In this document: positions 26,739 to 39,610 of the stretch, piece after piece
Numbering within the stretch: the stretch's first letter is position 1
How the letters are laid out: each line of letters begins with the position of its first letter
NCBI GenBank assembly: GCA_907165065.1
Contig: OU015527.1
Span: forward strand, 24,689,686 to 24,753,685
Length of the DNA: 64,000 nucleotides
Direction of reading: 5' to 3'
Source: Caprimulgus europaeus
Taxonomy: Eukaryota; Chordata; Aves; Caprimulgiformes; Caprimulgidae
Notes under the pieces: model-generated
The model's input: only the letters and a program-made list of their open reading frames with translations
The model's database searches: none
What the model was told of the DNA's origin: nothing
Made by a program: the position numbers and the translations under genes

Positions 26739-28740
26739 GTAAATGTAGCTGCGTATGGACAAACTGTCCCATAACACCATTTACAAAACAGAAGGACCAT
26801 ATTTTTAGCAGTGAAAGAATTCAGTCTTTATTCCACAATAACGGTAATTATTAAGGAAGTTTGATAATACACAAGGTTGTTTAATCACGGTGTGAAGAAC
26901 TTTACTTATTGCTATTGAGCATCACTTAATGCCTTCCAGTTGAAAATCATTCCAGTGAAAGCTCATTAGAGAAATTGTGACAAGATAAAACTCTGGAATG
27001 CATATGTGTACACAACCTCACTTCTTTATATTCACGAGTGCAAAGAAAAATGAACCAAATATATAGCATCGGATTTAATCAGTAACTTTCTTATGAGAAT
27101 TAGGATTTCAGAATTGAGAACAAAAAGGAGTTTAAAAACATTGTCAGGTGATCTTCATTAGATATACTGAGACAATAAAAACCTAAAAGCAACTGAGTGG
27201 TGATTTTTTCTTTCTTTTTTCACTATTTTTTCTTTTATTTTTTTCCCTTCCATCTTTTCCTTTTCCCACCAGCATTTTTCCTCAAAGAACTGTTACTATA
27301 AATCACTTCCAGAGCAGCTAATTCTTTCATGCACTGGATACCTTTCTCTATGGTGTAGTTTCAATATGGGATTTGTTATGAGAAGAAAGTTGATAATATA
27401 CTGAAGTTTTCAGTTGTTATTGAAATCAAGGACTTTCCAATTTTCCATGTTCTGCCAGTCTGCAGGTGTGTAGTAAATTATCAAACCCAAACTGGTGTTA
27501 GAAATGTCAGTGGGATATTTCACTTCGTATAACACCATGTTCAGTATACAAATGGGTGATGGATAGAAAGTTAATTTAGCTCCTCTCCTTTCATGAAGAC
27601 TTCAATTTGGATGCTAGTAGAAATTTCCTGAGTTAAAATATATACATACACATATATATATATATACGTACATATATTCAAGCTGTTCAGTACTTACTAG
27701 GCTAGAGTCTGATTATCACTGTGGTTTCCTTCTCCAAGAAAGATAAATATTACTGGGACAGAAAAAAATTATTGGCTGTCCTTTGCTGAATGATTAGTTG
27801 GGATTTGATTAAATACTTCGTATTTAAGAAGATTAAAACCTTTTCCATGACAAAAAGAAAGATATTTTACTGAGCTAACATAAAAAATTTCATAACTAGA
27901 GGTTATAATAAAGAATTATTTTTTTCAGAATTCTAAAGGAAGACAGTAAACAAAAATTTCAACATAATAAGATCTGAAAGGCAATCATAAAAGTGTTACC
28001 TGTAGAAAGTTAAGATCTGTATTTCACATCATTTTTTTCATTTGGGAGTGTTCAAAGTGTTAAGATATTTCAGTGAAATTATCTCATGTTTTTATTATCT
28101 TTACAAATGTAAGAAAATGTGGTAAATCTTCTGTAAACTATAGCAACTTACACCAACCCAAGATCTGAACCAAGCAGTGGAATTAGAAACTATTTCAAAC
28201 CTGTATGTGTGAAATGACATGCAAGACACTTTTGCCCTCTTGTAGGAACAAACAGTACATTTGGGTAGATATACTAGCCACATCTATAGGTAAATAACCT
28301 GTTTCACGCAAAGAAGTTACAGTGAAAGTCAAAGCAGAAAAAAAAAAGAACGTTTATTAATGGAATCTGAAGAATGCTTTCAATACTACTGGTGTAAAAG
28401 TTTAAAAAGTAAGTAATGAAATTATGGAACTCTACAGAAGTCTAGTGAGTCACTACATTATTGATGGTAACATTTTAAATTGGATAATAAATTGGCTAAG
28501 TAGTGTTGCTGGTGTCAAGAGAAAGTGGTAAATGGATACAGATGAATCAGGAAGGTGACAAGTGGACTGTCAGTGGGGTCTATGCTATGCCAAATCTTGT
28601 TCATACAGTACTGTATATCACTAATCTTCAAAGTGTTTCTTCATCAGTGTAGTGATTGCCAGATAGTTAGAACCCATTGTGGTTTTTTCATAACTCAGGG
28701 GAAGTATCTATTAAAATATGAAACTTGAAAGATTTAATAA

Positions 28741-28762
28741 TTTTTTTTTTTTTTTTTTTTTT
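28741..28762 (+). repeat. Poly(T) tract, T22
   Basis: An uninterrupted run of 22 T, not attached to a recognisable element. Confidence 0.95.
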
Positions 28763-29684
28763 ATTTTCTGCTACTCTGAAGCTACAAAAAGATTATAGAG
28801 ACAAAGTGTCAAGAGAATTGTTGGATTAAAAGTTTGTAATTGAGATGAAATTATTTAATAATTTTAAGAGTATGCAATAACATGGTTACAGAAACACTTT
28901 CTCTACATACTTTTTCAAGTATAGAAATTACTGGAAAGCATGAAGCTAAATTTGGTATCTATACCATATTTCTCATCTCATGATAGTGTTCAAATAAACT
29001 GGTATATTAAGTCATTTCTTGTGATCTTTTATCTTCATCCAAACCGGTATGAAGGCAATGCCATTAAAAGCCTACATCTGCCTATATTGTTCTAACAGAA
29101 GGCAGCATCCCTCTTTGCTCTTGCACTTGACCTAAGACATTCAAGTTTATTATACATCACTTCACTACTTGAATCAGGTCCTGTGATGGTATTAGGTTGG
29201 TAGTTTGACAGTTAGAGATTTGCCAATTATACCAGAAGAAACCAGGGCACAGGAGTATCACATTAAAGAATTTGTATTTAAATTGAAAAGAAAATCAAAA
29301 AAGAGGTTTTTACAACTATGTACATTTTTAAAAATCTTTTCAAACTGAAGGGTTGATAAAATCTTGAATCTTGTAGAGTTTAGTATTTCCAATAGACTGT
29401 TTAAGTCTGGTTTACTATTAAAGGTATAACCTAGTAGTGTTTTTCTTTGTCAACACTTCAAATCCCTTAATTCATTTCTGTCCTTTTTGGTAGCGGGTAG
29501 GGGAGTGAAAGGGTGAGTTGGTGGAGTAGAGAGGGAGTTGGTTCCTGTATCTATCTGAACAAGTCTTTGAAAATTAATTAAAAATAAAAACTGAAAAATA
29601 GTATCATGCCTTAAGTATTTTCATAAAACATGGCAAATCATAATATATCTTTAAAAATATTAATTAAAAATAATTGTATCTTAG

Positions 29685-30545
29685 AGACATAGAGACAGAA
29701 AGAACTTCAACAGATCATCTAAAACACTGGCTGAAGCTGACTTTGAATCAAGTGCACAAGGCCTACCCTTGACAGCTGTTTGTTTAATCTGCTACTTAAA
29801 GACTCTAGAAAAGAGGATTCCATTACGGGCTTTTGTGGGTTCATGGGTTTGTGGGGTTTTTCTCTAATATCTAAGGTAAATCTTATTTTGTGTAAATTAA
29901 GCCCATTTGTTCTTACCCTTCTCCAAGCAAAGCTGATGCACATTATCATTAGCATGTCAGAAAAAGCTGTCCTTCTTTAGTCTTTTTTTTTTAGATGAAG
30001 AAACCACAGTTATTTCAATCTTTCTTTGTAAGTCTTATATTCAAAATCGCTAAATATTTTTTTTTTGTATCTCTATCTTGATGCTCTCAAATTTTTCATT
30101 AAAAAAATTTCTAGCTAGCCAGAGTACAGAAAGCCAAAATCTCACATGAATGAAATAATCACCTCCAAGGCATTCATATGACTCTGCTGTTAATACATTC
30201 CAGAAACATATTTCCATTGTTTTAAATATCAGTGTTAGAGTTCAGAGTTCCTTGGATATTTTCTCTAAAGTTCTGCTGAACTCATTCATTTTTACCCATC
30301 CTAAAATGTGCTTATTATTATCATTATTATTATTATCGTTATTATCATCATCATCATTATCATTATTTTCCATTTGCTTTTTACTAAATTTCTTGTTGAT
30401 TTTAGATGGTTTCTTCAAATTACAAATATTGTTGTAATTTTAATCTTATTCCCTGAGCTTGGCATCACAATTAGGCTTTATAAACATTCCCTACACTCCA
30501 TCAAGAAAACCATTAATGAAAAGAATGAATTTGTTATCTGTGGTG
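29685..30545 (-). mobile_element. Ancient CR1/L3-type LINE
   Basis: Read on the plus strand, several blocks match the reverse complement of old CR1/L3-type elements in the right order. CTTGACAGCTGTTTGTTTAA (29770) is followed by AGGATTCCAT (29813) and the TAAATTAAGCCCATTTGTTC block (29895). TTTCAATCTTTCTTTGTAAG lies at about 30015, the ACTCTGCTGTTAATACATTC block at 30180, and GAGCTTGGCATCACAATTAG with CTTTATAAAC at 30455-30485. These correspond to the 3' end and RT thumb/palm coding region. Coding frames are gone. The copy is interrupted by the microsatellite at 30311. Such diverged copies usually predate the bird radiation; that age is inference. Confidence 0.75.
30311..30367 (+). repeat. 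(TTA)n/(TCA)n compound microsatellite
   Basis: About 19 trinucleotide units, mostly TTA and TCA, lying inside the ancient CR1. It produces misleading Ile/Leu/Ser-rich frames on the plus strand. Confidence 0.9.
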
Positions 30546-33500
30546 TATGTATTTTCTTCCCACCTGAAGCTTTGTGACATGATCATCACCACAGCAACTA
30601 CTTTTGATGTCAGAAACAAAATTATGGCCTCACAGAGATACAGCTGGAATAAATGAGCTCTTAAGAGCCAGGTTTCATGCATATGTACATAGTTAAACAG
30701 TGAAGTATCAGGGATAAATATAGCATTTACACAATATGTAAACAACAACCAATAATTTTTACTAATACAGAATTCCTGCTTGACCAACAACAGTGTAATT
30801 TGCCCATGCAGTTAAAGAGTATGTTTCACAAAAGGTTTTTAAAATGAAGCTTCTTCATTATGTGTTTAAACTCACAATAATCAGGAGTTGTAAAAGTTTA
30901 TCACATGGGATAAAAAGCAAAAACACTAAATCAACACCAATGTGAAATGCTGCAGTGCGTTTTATGCACTACTGACATGTCACTAGAACTTCCTCTGAAC
31001 ATGTGGAAGACATATGTTAATCTCTTGTCACAATATTTGGTTGTATAATATAGGAAACAGTAGGGCATCCTGTAAAACAAAGAATACACTTGTGAATGTA
31101 GGTGGAAGAAGCTTTCCTTACATGGCTCCAACAATATTAACATGGTGCACAAAACCAAAGCAATTAATGCTGACCATAAATATTCTAGTGAAACCTTGTT
31201 TTGCAGAAAAACAGATTTAACAGATTTTAAATATTGCACATTTGAAATAGAATCAGAAAGGAAGAAAGGCTATGCAGCTCCTGGAATTAAAGGTAGATCC
31301 TTGAGCAGCTGTCTGACTATGCTGCCCAAAGCAGACTTCCTGAGAAGTCAACCAAGAACCAACAACTCAATGTAAAAAAAAAAAAAAACAAAACCACGCA
31401 AAAAAAAAAATTAAAAATTACATATCTTTGTTTCACCCCCCTTGTTGAGGCACTTCCTTCCTGCTAAAAAGGTGACATTTCCTTAATGAAGTGAATTCCT
31501 TTTTTAACCACAGCTCCTAAAACCCACCAGCATTTAACAGAACTGCTCTGAGCATTGCCTTGTAATATATCAGATCATAAGAAATACATTTCTTCTAGGA
31601 GCCTTGTTGTTTCCTTCACTTCTCTCAGGTGGAGCTACTCTTACGAAGTGCCATTATTCATCTAACATCAATGTTATATAATTTTCTCAGAGGAATTACA
31701 CAGAAGTAAATATTAGAAAGAAGGATAGTTTTATGGACACATCAAAATGCCTAGTTGGGTGCTGCTCTGTTTTGCTGACTCTGTAAACTTGGTTTCAGGC
31801 ATGCAGCCACTTCTTGACCAGTGCTTTTCTGTCGAACTCGTCCCTGGAATATACCACTTTTTACCTACACAGTACTATTACAGGACCAAAAAGTAGACAG
31901 TGACCTTAACAGGTCAGATGGTCTCCCCAGGAACTCCCCTGAGTTGTAAGGCTGTTTTAATCTGCACTTCTCTTTTGAACATATGATCTATACTTTCCTG
32001 TAATAACAGCTCTCTCATGAGTAAAGACTCAGTATCCTTCATAATTTTAGTGTTCTTATCCAATACTGCAAAATTTGTGTGCTTTTATCACTGTGACCAT
32101 TTATTAAACCTCTCAATGGATGTGACAAATGCTGTATTTGCTAACTGAAAATTATTTTAATGAAGTTTTGTGGAGGTGATACTTAGCAGTTCTTTGAATG
32201 TTCTTGCAGTTCTTTGTTTAATCCTTCTTCTGTGCTTTCTTTTTCTTACCTACCTTTAAAGTTTTAATAAATAGACTTAGGGTCATCTGTTACTATGAAT
32301 TTTCTTTCCCTGCTAAATGTAAAACAACTCTAGACAGCTCCCTAAAGCAGCTCTCCTTCCTTGTCTGCATATCCTTATGGAACTATGAGCAGGTGTGGTA
32401 TGAACTAGTGAGACTTTATACGACCTCTTTTTATTACGTACCCTATTTCCTGACAAAATAAAAAAGAGTTCTGTGTTGTTTTGCTGGTTTCCTTTCTTGC
32501 TATTTAACTAAAATTTTACTATAAATATGTTACTAATATAAAGCAAGGATTATATTATTAACTTTACAATTTGTGCAACTATCTGCTTATAAACAAAATT
32601 CTTATGCATGAATACTGCAGATACCTCTGACACGCTTAAGGTTTTGCCTGTAAATCAGGAATAGACATATGTCAGGAATAACTCAAAATGAAATTACTAG
32701 AGTTATGAAATGTAGAAATTCTGGAAGGTGATCAAGCATTGCTGGAAAATACAGTAAATATCAATCCAGTAAATACTTACCAAAAGTATTACTCTTTACA
32801 CATGTAAACGGTTCCATGGAAATAGAAGATTGCTTATTGATATAATGACTCAACTATGTATTATCACTGTGGATTTTAAAATTATGCTTGGCCATTTAAA
32901 AAAAATATATATATATATATTTTTCTCAAACTATCAAATCATTTTCTTCTTGGATTTTTAACGGTTATTGCTAACTTTAAGTTCATTTTTATTCCTAACT
33001 CTTCCATAAAGAAGTGTGTAAACTAATAATGCAGAGTTCTCTGTAGAAACAAGGGGTCCAGATTGTCTGTGTTAAAATGTTTAATTGAAATTTTATTTCT
33101 AATTATTAAATTATTTAAATCCTAGAGAATACAGAATTTAAGACTAAATTTCAAATGTTACTTTATGGCATTTAATCTAAGCTTATTTTTTTATTTGGCC
33201 TTAGGAGACTGTGGTTTCCATAAATGTATTCAGAGTTCAATCTTTTTCTTTTGTTCATTTGCAATTGACTCCTGTTAACTGTAGCTCGGTCACAGGCTTT
33301 ACTTACATTATTAGAAGTACCATAAAAATCAGTCCAGACTATGATAGTTTTCACCGATGTAATGTACAACAATTACTGCTTTTCATATACGTAAAATTGA
33401 AGGTAAAATGGAAATTGTACTCTAATATGACATTTTTTAAAATTGGTAGATAATGGTTATAGGAGCAAAATTTTAACAGAAAAATTATTTTCAGTAAATT

Positions 33501-34054
33501 ATTTAAGGAGCCTTTATCTTGAGTAGGTCTCTGCTTATGCTGCTGTATTGTTCTATATCCTACTGGATAAGGTCTTCCAAAAAACAAATTCTTTTTGGGA
33601 TGCTAAAGAGAGTCTATATCCATTTAGTTGTATTAAGCTACTTGCTTCTTATGAGGACATATCAGACTAATAAAGCATGCCTAAGCAGTATTTTTTAACC
33701 CTTGACAGCATTTAGTTAAACATGTCTCCACTAAGAAGTTTAATGATCATTGCAATGCACGTTCTCCTCCAAGAACACAACAAAACCAAAGAGAAGATGT
33801 GGCCAGCAACATGTCAGCCATTTTTTTTTAGCTGAAAAACAACCACATGAAGTATATGAATTCTATAAAATGGTTTGCCTTCCTGGTTCTCTAGAGCTGC
33901 AGGAAAAATAATCTCCTCTTGTTCTTTCTGGCAATAAGCTTGATGAGCCAACAGAGGGACACTCTGATTCCATGACCTGAAACTGAGAACATGTAAACCA
34001 TCTTCAGGATTTGTATCACAATTCTTTCCAAACCTCAAAGAGAAGTTTGTCAAG
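30546..34054. other. AT-rich stretch, nothing recognised
   Basis: No gene or repeat family recognised. A-rich simple sequence lies at 31375-31412 and a (TA)n run at 32905-32920. Confidence 0.5.
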
Positions 34055-34068
34055 ATGATCAGCAACTG

Positions 34069-34428
34069 ATGTCATCTACCTGGACTTATGCAAGGTGTTT
34101 GACACCATCCCACATGGCATTCTTATCTCCAAATTGGAAAAGTGGGTTTGCTGGATGGACCACTCAGTGGATAAGGAACTGGCTGGGTGGTCGCACTCAA
34201 AGAGTTGTGGTTAACAGCTCAAAGAACGAGTGGGAACTGGTAACGAGTGGTGTCCCTCAAGGTTCGGTATTGGGACCAGTGCTCTTTAACACCTTTGTCA
34301 GTGACATGGACAGGGGGATTGAGTGCACCCTCAGCAAGTTTGCCAACAACACCAAGCTGAGTGGTGTGGTTGACACACTGGAGGGAAGGGATGCTATCCA
34401 GAGGGATCTTGAGAGGCTTGAGAGGTGA
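34069..34428 (+). pseudogene. CR1 ORF2 fragment: RT palm
   Basis: A 119-codon frame. Its first third is partly out of the family frame; from [20 protein letters not shown] onward it follows CR1 [23 protein letters not shown] (block 4), then [14 protein letters not shown], in which the catalytic Asp pair has become Asn-Asn, then [11 protein letters not shown]. It ends at a stop just after 34428; the next family segment continues in another open stretch at 34555. With the active-site Asp residues replaced, it could not polymerise even if read through. Confidence 0.9.
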
Positions 34429-34554
34429 GCCTGTGCCAACCTCATGAAGTTCAACAAGGCCAAATACAAGGTCCTGGATCTGGGTCAGGGCAACCTCAAG
34501 AACAAGTACAGGCTGGGTGATGAGTGGATTTAGGCTAGCTCTGAAGAGAAGGAC

Positions 34555-34935
34555 TTGGGAGTGGTGATAGACGAGAAGCTCAACATGAGCCGGCAATGTG
34601 CACTTGCAGCCCAGCAGGCCAACGGTATCCTGGGCTGCATCAAGAGAAGTGTGGGCAGCAGGTCGAGGGAGGGGATTCTGCCCCTCTACTCTGCTCTCGT
34701 ACGGCCCCACCTGGAGTACCGTGTCCAATTATGGAGCCTCCAACACGAGAGAGTCATCAACCAGTTAGAACGAGTCCAGAGAAGGGCCACGAGGATGATC
34801 CAAGGGCTGGAGCACCTCTCCTATGAGGAAAGGTTGAAAGAGTTATGGCTGTTCAGACTGGAGAAGAGACGGCTCCGGAGAGATCTTATAGCAGCCTTCC
34901 AATACCTGAAGGGGGCCTACTGGAAAGCTGGGTGA
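34555..34935 (+). pseudogene. CR1 ORF2 fragment: C-terminal domain
   Basis: A 126-codon frame reading [20 protein letters not shown], then [40 protein letters not shown] and [16 protein letters not shown]. It follows the standard order of the CR1 ORF2 C-terminal part. It stops early, within the sequence that should continue to the NRLPREVV ending; that ending is still visible in the DNA around 35050-35090. Non-functional. Confidence 0.9.
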
Positions 34936-35537
34936 AAGACTTTTCATAAGGGCAGTTAATGAGAGGACAAGGGGAAATGACTTTAAGCTGTAAGAGGGTA
35001 GGTTTAGACTAGATATTAGAAAGAAATTATTCACTGTGAGGGTGGTGAGACACTGGAACAGGTTGCCCAGAAAAGCTGTGGCTGTCCCCTCCCTGGAACT
35101 GTTCAAGGCCAGTTTGGATGAGACTTTGAGCAACCTGATCTAGTGGAAAGGTGTCCCTGCTTATGACAGGGGGGTTGGAGCTAGATGATATTTAAGGTCC
35201 CTTCCAGCCCAAATCATTCTATGATTCTGTGATTCTATGATCTTAGAACATGGTACTTCTATATCAAATAATTTTAGAATTCTTCCACTTTATGTATCTC
35301 TCAAATATCTTGCCTGATCTTTCTTGAAAATGTCTATTCTAGTACCCTATGTACACTAATGAGAGACTAGTTTTGTCTGATAAAGTTCGACATCAAATTT
35401 ATTCTAAGGAATAATATGTATTTGCATGCAAGTTATACAAATTATACATATAATAAAAAAAATATAACTAATAGCATTTTGATTCCATACCTCACCCAAG
35501 TTAAAATTTCTATTGCATAGGTAAAACATTAACACAT

Positions 35538-35906
35538 CCAGTACTGATACACCAGAAGGCTGTGCTGCTATTCAGGGAGATCTCAACTGGGGGAAGACTT
35601 GGGCAAAGAGGTACCTGATGAAGTTCAATAAGTTACTTATGTGTAGGAAAGTACAGTGTCCTGCACCTGGGAATGAATAAACCCGGGCACCAGTACAGGT
35701 TGGGCAATGACCTGCTGGAAAGCAACCCTACAGAGAAGAGCCTGGGAGTACTGGTGGATGACAAGTTGACCATGAGCCAGAAAAGTGCTCTTGTGGCCAA
35801 GAAGGCCAATGGTATCCTGGAGTGCATTAAGAAGAGTGTGACCAGCAGATCGAGGGATGAGATCCTCCCCCTCTACTCTGCCCTGGTGAGGCCACATCTG
35901 GAGAAT
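35538..35906 (+). mobile_element. CR1 LINE internal fragment
   Basis: Matches CR1 ORF2 from the post-FADD region (ACACCAGAAGGCTGTGCTGC) to the LVRPHLE block, then breaks off at about 35906 into unrelated sequence. It has no 3' UTR and no octamer tail. The last 81-codon frame (35673-35918) reads HQYRLGNDLLESNPTEKSLG and [13 protein letters not shown]. Because CR1 inserts from its 3' end, a missing 3' end implies a later deletion or rearrangement. It lies 295 bp downstream of the previous CR1 in the same orientation, but it duplicates sequence already present there, so it is a separate copy. Confidence 0.93.
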
Positions 35907-38618
35907 GGTAGGCATTAACACAAAAAGACTTTTTCTTCTCATCATGACTGTACTTTAGCTGTAAACAAAGGAGGTAAGAAATAATGCAAATTGGTTTTGT
36001 TTATACCAGAAATGTCTTCATGCAAAAACACCTCCTTATTTAAGTGATCAGAATATCTGAAAACTACTCTTTAAACATACTTAGTTTTCCCCGTTTTATT
36101 CAGGTTTCATGTTTTACCCTGTAAACTTTATTTTTAATATTTTAGAAATTAGCTAGTGGTGTTCCTAATAAAAGTAAGTATGTATGATCACTCTGTATCC
36201 CCTCAGAAAGATACCACAATGGGAATCTAGTAATCCTAACTGCTAGATATTCACAGTGGATCATTTTTTCCAAATCCATAAACTGACTGAATCACAATAT
36301 CTGAGCAAGAAGTCATCTCTTTTTTTTTTTCTTTTTTTTTTTTCTTTTTTTTGTATATGTAAATGGAGTGAGCAGTAATCTCAGCATTGACTGAGGATTT
36401 AGTAGATAGTGAAAGAAATTGAGATCTTCTGGTACTCAGCAGTCCTTATAACTGCTAATTTAATACATGATGCTAATTAAATGAGGTTGGCTTCATAATG
36501 GAAATATGTGGTTCCTGAGTAGAAAAGCTTGTATCTGGTAAAGGGTGTAGCAGCTTGCAGTTACTAGAAGACTGTAAGTTTAAGGCTTTGTGTACTCTGA
36601 TGTTAGGAGTGGCTTTTGTACTTCTTCAGTTCTCAAATAACACTCAAACTTAGTATTAAAATGTCTTTTTTCTGCCTACAGTTTCAAACACATGCTTTAT
36701 AAAAATAAGTTTACTCCTCTAAGTACTCATTTTCCAAATACAGTTCATTTTTAACAGTTAAAGCAATTGTGGATATCCCTGGGCATCTTGTCAAAACATT
36801 ACCACAACCCTCCTTTGAATGACTGGTTATGGAAAAGGCCCATCTCAAGCCACACATAGAAAGCTGGCCTGTGAGAAGAAACAGCTGTAGCTCTGCCCTG
36901 CAACAGTGACTGCCTTGCCTGTCACTTTCCTGGGGGTTCATAGAAGAGTGTCTATAGAATTTTCTTAAAGTCAAAGTTTTTCTAAAGCAAGTCTGCATTA
37001 CCTAATTTTATTTAGGGATTATGTTTCCCAGAATCCACATTTTCACAAGCTATAAAATATTCCATATTCCATGATCAGAGGACTCTTGAAAACACATTTT
37101 AATATAGCAATACATGATGTTAAAAGCAGGCATATCAGTGTTTCAAAATCAATTCAGCACTTCAAGAAAAAAATAATTAAGGACTAATGTTCACTGTGGA
37201 GGAGTATTCAGGTTTTAAAAAGCTTCTGCAGATGATTAAAAAAGTGAAGGGATGACAAAGCATTTAATAACCAAAAAAGCTGTTTATTGTGAATGTTTTC
37301 CAGTACCATGAACACTATGTTTATTAGACAAAGAAAAAATAAATCTTAAAAAGTACAACAAACTTGGAAGTCAATAGTCTGAAACGTAAAAATGGCTAAC
37401 CTTTTTATTCTTAACTTTTGAACACTTAAAACTTCTCTGCTGTATCCTACTATAAGTGCATTTTGAAGGGCAATGACCCCTCACCTTGCCTTACGAAACA
37501 TGTATTTAAGAGCTTGTTTCATTCACTAATATCCAAACCATATTTACTTTTAGCCAACCATCCTTTCATTCACAGAAGTGATCCAGGAAAGCCACAGAAA
37601 TACTGCCGAAGAAAGGGGAAGAAAGGTATGAATTAAGATTAACTAGCTTCACAGCAGTGCACTTTTCTGTTTCTTTCTCTCAAAGTATAGACACAATACT
37701 TGAATGCTTAGTGAAATCTTCAGCACAATATAAACACTTATTTCTTCAATACCAACTGTTTTGTTCTTCTTTCTCATTTGCTTGCTGTTCTTCCATGTCT
37801 TCTTCTCCTGCATTTCAGATTCTTGCTTGTACTTTTTACACTCATCTCCTTTCCCCTCTTGTCAGTGCTCATAGTCCCTCCTCAGTCTCTCTTCCTTTCT
37901 CTAAGCCTTTGCCACTCATTTTCCTTACTCAGACCATGTTTCAGTCTCCTGAACTCCCGCACAGATCTTGCATGCAAAAAACTTTTTGCCACAGGTTTGA
38001 AAAGCAAAGTGATGTCTGGCACCTACCTGCATATTACATGACCTTCATCTTTTCCTAACTAACAAAATGAGAGAAGATAAAATATAACAGGGGAGGAATT
38101 AATGTACCAGCAGCTCAGAATGAGCAAGAAGGAAACAGAAGCCTGTGACTTCTCTTAACTTGGAGAAAATCATTGCTCGGTTGAGAACAATTTGCCAAGA
38201 TTACTTTTGAGTTGTTCTTCTCTAAGTCCTCAAAGGCTGTCAGTCTGATGACTAAATCAGAGACATGAGAGAAGGTCTTAAAATTTTATAAGAATCAACA
38301 TTCTATTTTCAAAGAAACAGTATGTGTGAAGCTGTGCAATTGAAGTATCCCATTCACTTTGCAGCCAGTCCACTTTGTCAAAGTGCCTAATTTGTTGAAC
38401 TATACTATATTGCTGGTGTGTCACTCAGATTTAAGTGAGAATAAGTGTTTCTCCACAGATTGATCAATCCTTAAGCTTTAAATAAAGCTCACCAATGCAC
38501 CTGAATTTCAATTCTTAGGGCAGTTTTTGACTGCATCTCTAATTTCACTGTAATGAAGTGATAAAGAAGATTAATGAGAACTTTTTCTCTACCAGAAAAA
38601 GGAAAAAGGGTATTTCAC
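35907..38618. other. AT-rich stretch, nothing recognised
   Basis: No gene or repeat family recognised. An interrupted poly(T) tract lies at 36320-36352. The 133-codon frame at 37657-38058 and its overlapping partner have no recognisable domain. Confidence 0.5.
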
Positions 38619-39610
38619 TGTATGGTGTTTTCACCCACGGGTAGGACCATGCAGTCCTGCAGTCAGTCCCTCGACCTGGTGAGATGGGAAGGGAATCACA
38701 ACAAAGGGAGCTCGGATTAGGATGAAGGACAGGGATAACTCACTCACCAGTTATGGTCATGGACAAAACAGATTCAACTTGGGGAAGAAAAACCTAGTTA
38801 ATTCATTACCATTCATCCGAGTAGCACAATGAGACATAACAACCATATCTTAAGATACCTTCCCCCCACCCCTCTTTTTCCCAAGTTCAAATTACTTTGC
38901 TCCCAATTTCTCTACCTTTTCCCCTGACAGCAGCACAGGGGACAAGGAATGGGGGTTTCAGTCAGTTCTCCTATGCCACTCTTCCTGGCATGAAAGTCCA
39001 GGAAAAAGGTGTTCCAACATGACCTTCCCATGGAGTCATAGACCTCTTCTGGCACAGTTCCCAGCTCTGGCATGGGGACATCCACGAGCTGCAGACGGGC
39101 CTCCAGGTATAGTGCACCTCCTCTCCAACCTGGTCTGAGGGTCCACCCCCACTCTGGCATTGAGTGTCTCTGGGGTCTCAATACAGTCACACTTGTCCTC
39201 AGGCTCAGCTTTCTGCTACTGTGTGGAGTCCCCCATGGCCTACACATGAGTATCTTTACCTCCTTTACCTTCTCCTACTCCATGTGGTTGAACTGTGTGC
39301 CTCAGTTTCTCTGTCCATCACCTCCTCCTCTTTCCTCCTGGCAATAAATCTCTCTCTTTGTTTAGGCAGATGGTTGCCTTTTGTTCAGGCCAATGGCCTC
39401 TCCTCCAAGTTCTCTCCGTCTTCTTCTTCTCAAGCCAGTCCTTCCCCTCACAAATATGGATTCATAGAGGCATTTCTCTATTGCTAATCAGCTCAACCTG
39501 GGCTGGAGGGGTATGCCTTGGAGCCAGGGGAGCTTTGTGAAGCTTCTCTCAAGGTAGCCCTTTCCCCCACTACCAAAAACGCCCCCCAACCCCCGCCCCA
39601 CACACACACA
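38619..39610 (-). mobile_element. Old solo LTR, same broad family as the nested LTR at 45295 (fossil)
   Basis: Similarity to the 45295-46439 LTR is patchy but collinear. ACTCACTCACCAGTTATGG near 38740 is followed by CAAAACAGATTCAACTTGGG (38765), the CCCCACCCCTCTTTTTCCC patch (38867), AGCAGCACAGGGGACAAGGA (38930) and, at the far end, AGCTTCTCTCAAGG with CCCACTACCAAAAAC (39541-39580). Its start at 38619 reads TGTATGGTG. The right end is blurred by CA-rich simple sequence and I see no target duplication. Strongly diverged, hence probably much older than the nested copy. No internal retroviral sequence adjoins it. Confidence 0.7.

Larger units (their letters stand above)
26201..29684. other. AT-rich stretch; mostly nothing recognised
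   Basis: No known gene or repeat family recognised. It contains a T/C-rich patch at 27203-27268, a (TA)n/(CATA)n microsatellite around 27637-27677, T22 at 28741-28762, and the exon-like segment at 26606-26738 listed separately. Confidence 0.5.
34055..35243 (+). mobile_element. CR1 LINE, 5'-truncated
   Basis: It starts abruptly inside the RT domain (GATGTCATCTACCTGGACTT, the VIYLDF block) and runs through the rest of ORF2 and the 3' UTR to the tail ATTCTATGATTCTGTGATTC at about 35217. The 3' UTR includes GGTGTCCCTGCTTATGACAG and the TTTAAGGTCCCTTCCAGCCC stretch. The RT active-site block reads FANN instead of FADD. Stops and frame changes divide ORF2 into several frames. Compared with the copy at 8883 it belongs to a different CR1 subfamily (for example [13 protein letters not shown] where that copy has [12 protein letters not shown]). 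Confidence 0.96.

Noticed and set aside
30252-30577. Ile/Leu/Ser-rich frames suggesting membrane peptides
   Set aside because: They are produced by the trinucleotide microsatellite at 30311-30367 inside an ancient CR1.
34219-34728. 169-codon minus-strand frame
   Set aside because: Antisense shadow of the plus-strand CR1 at 34055-35243.
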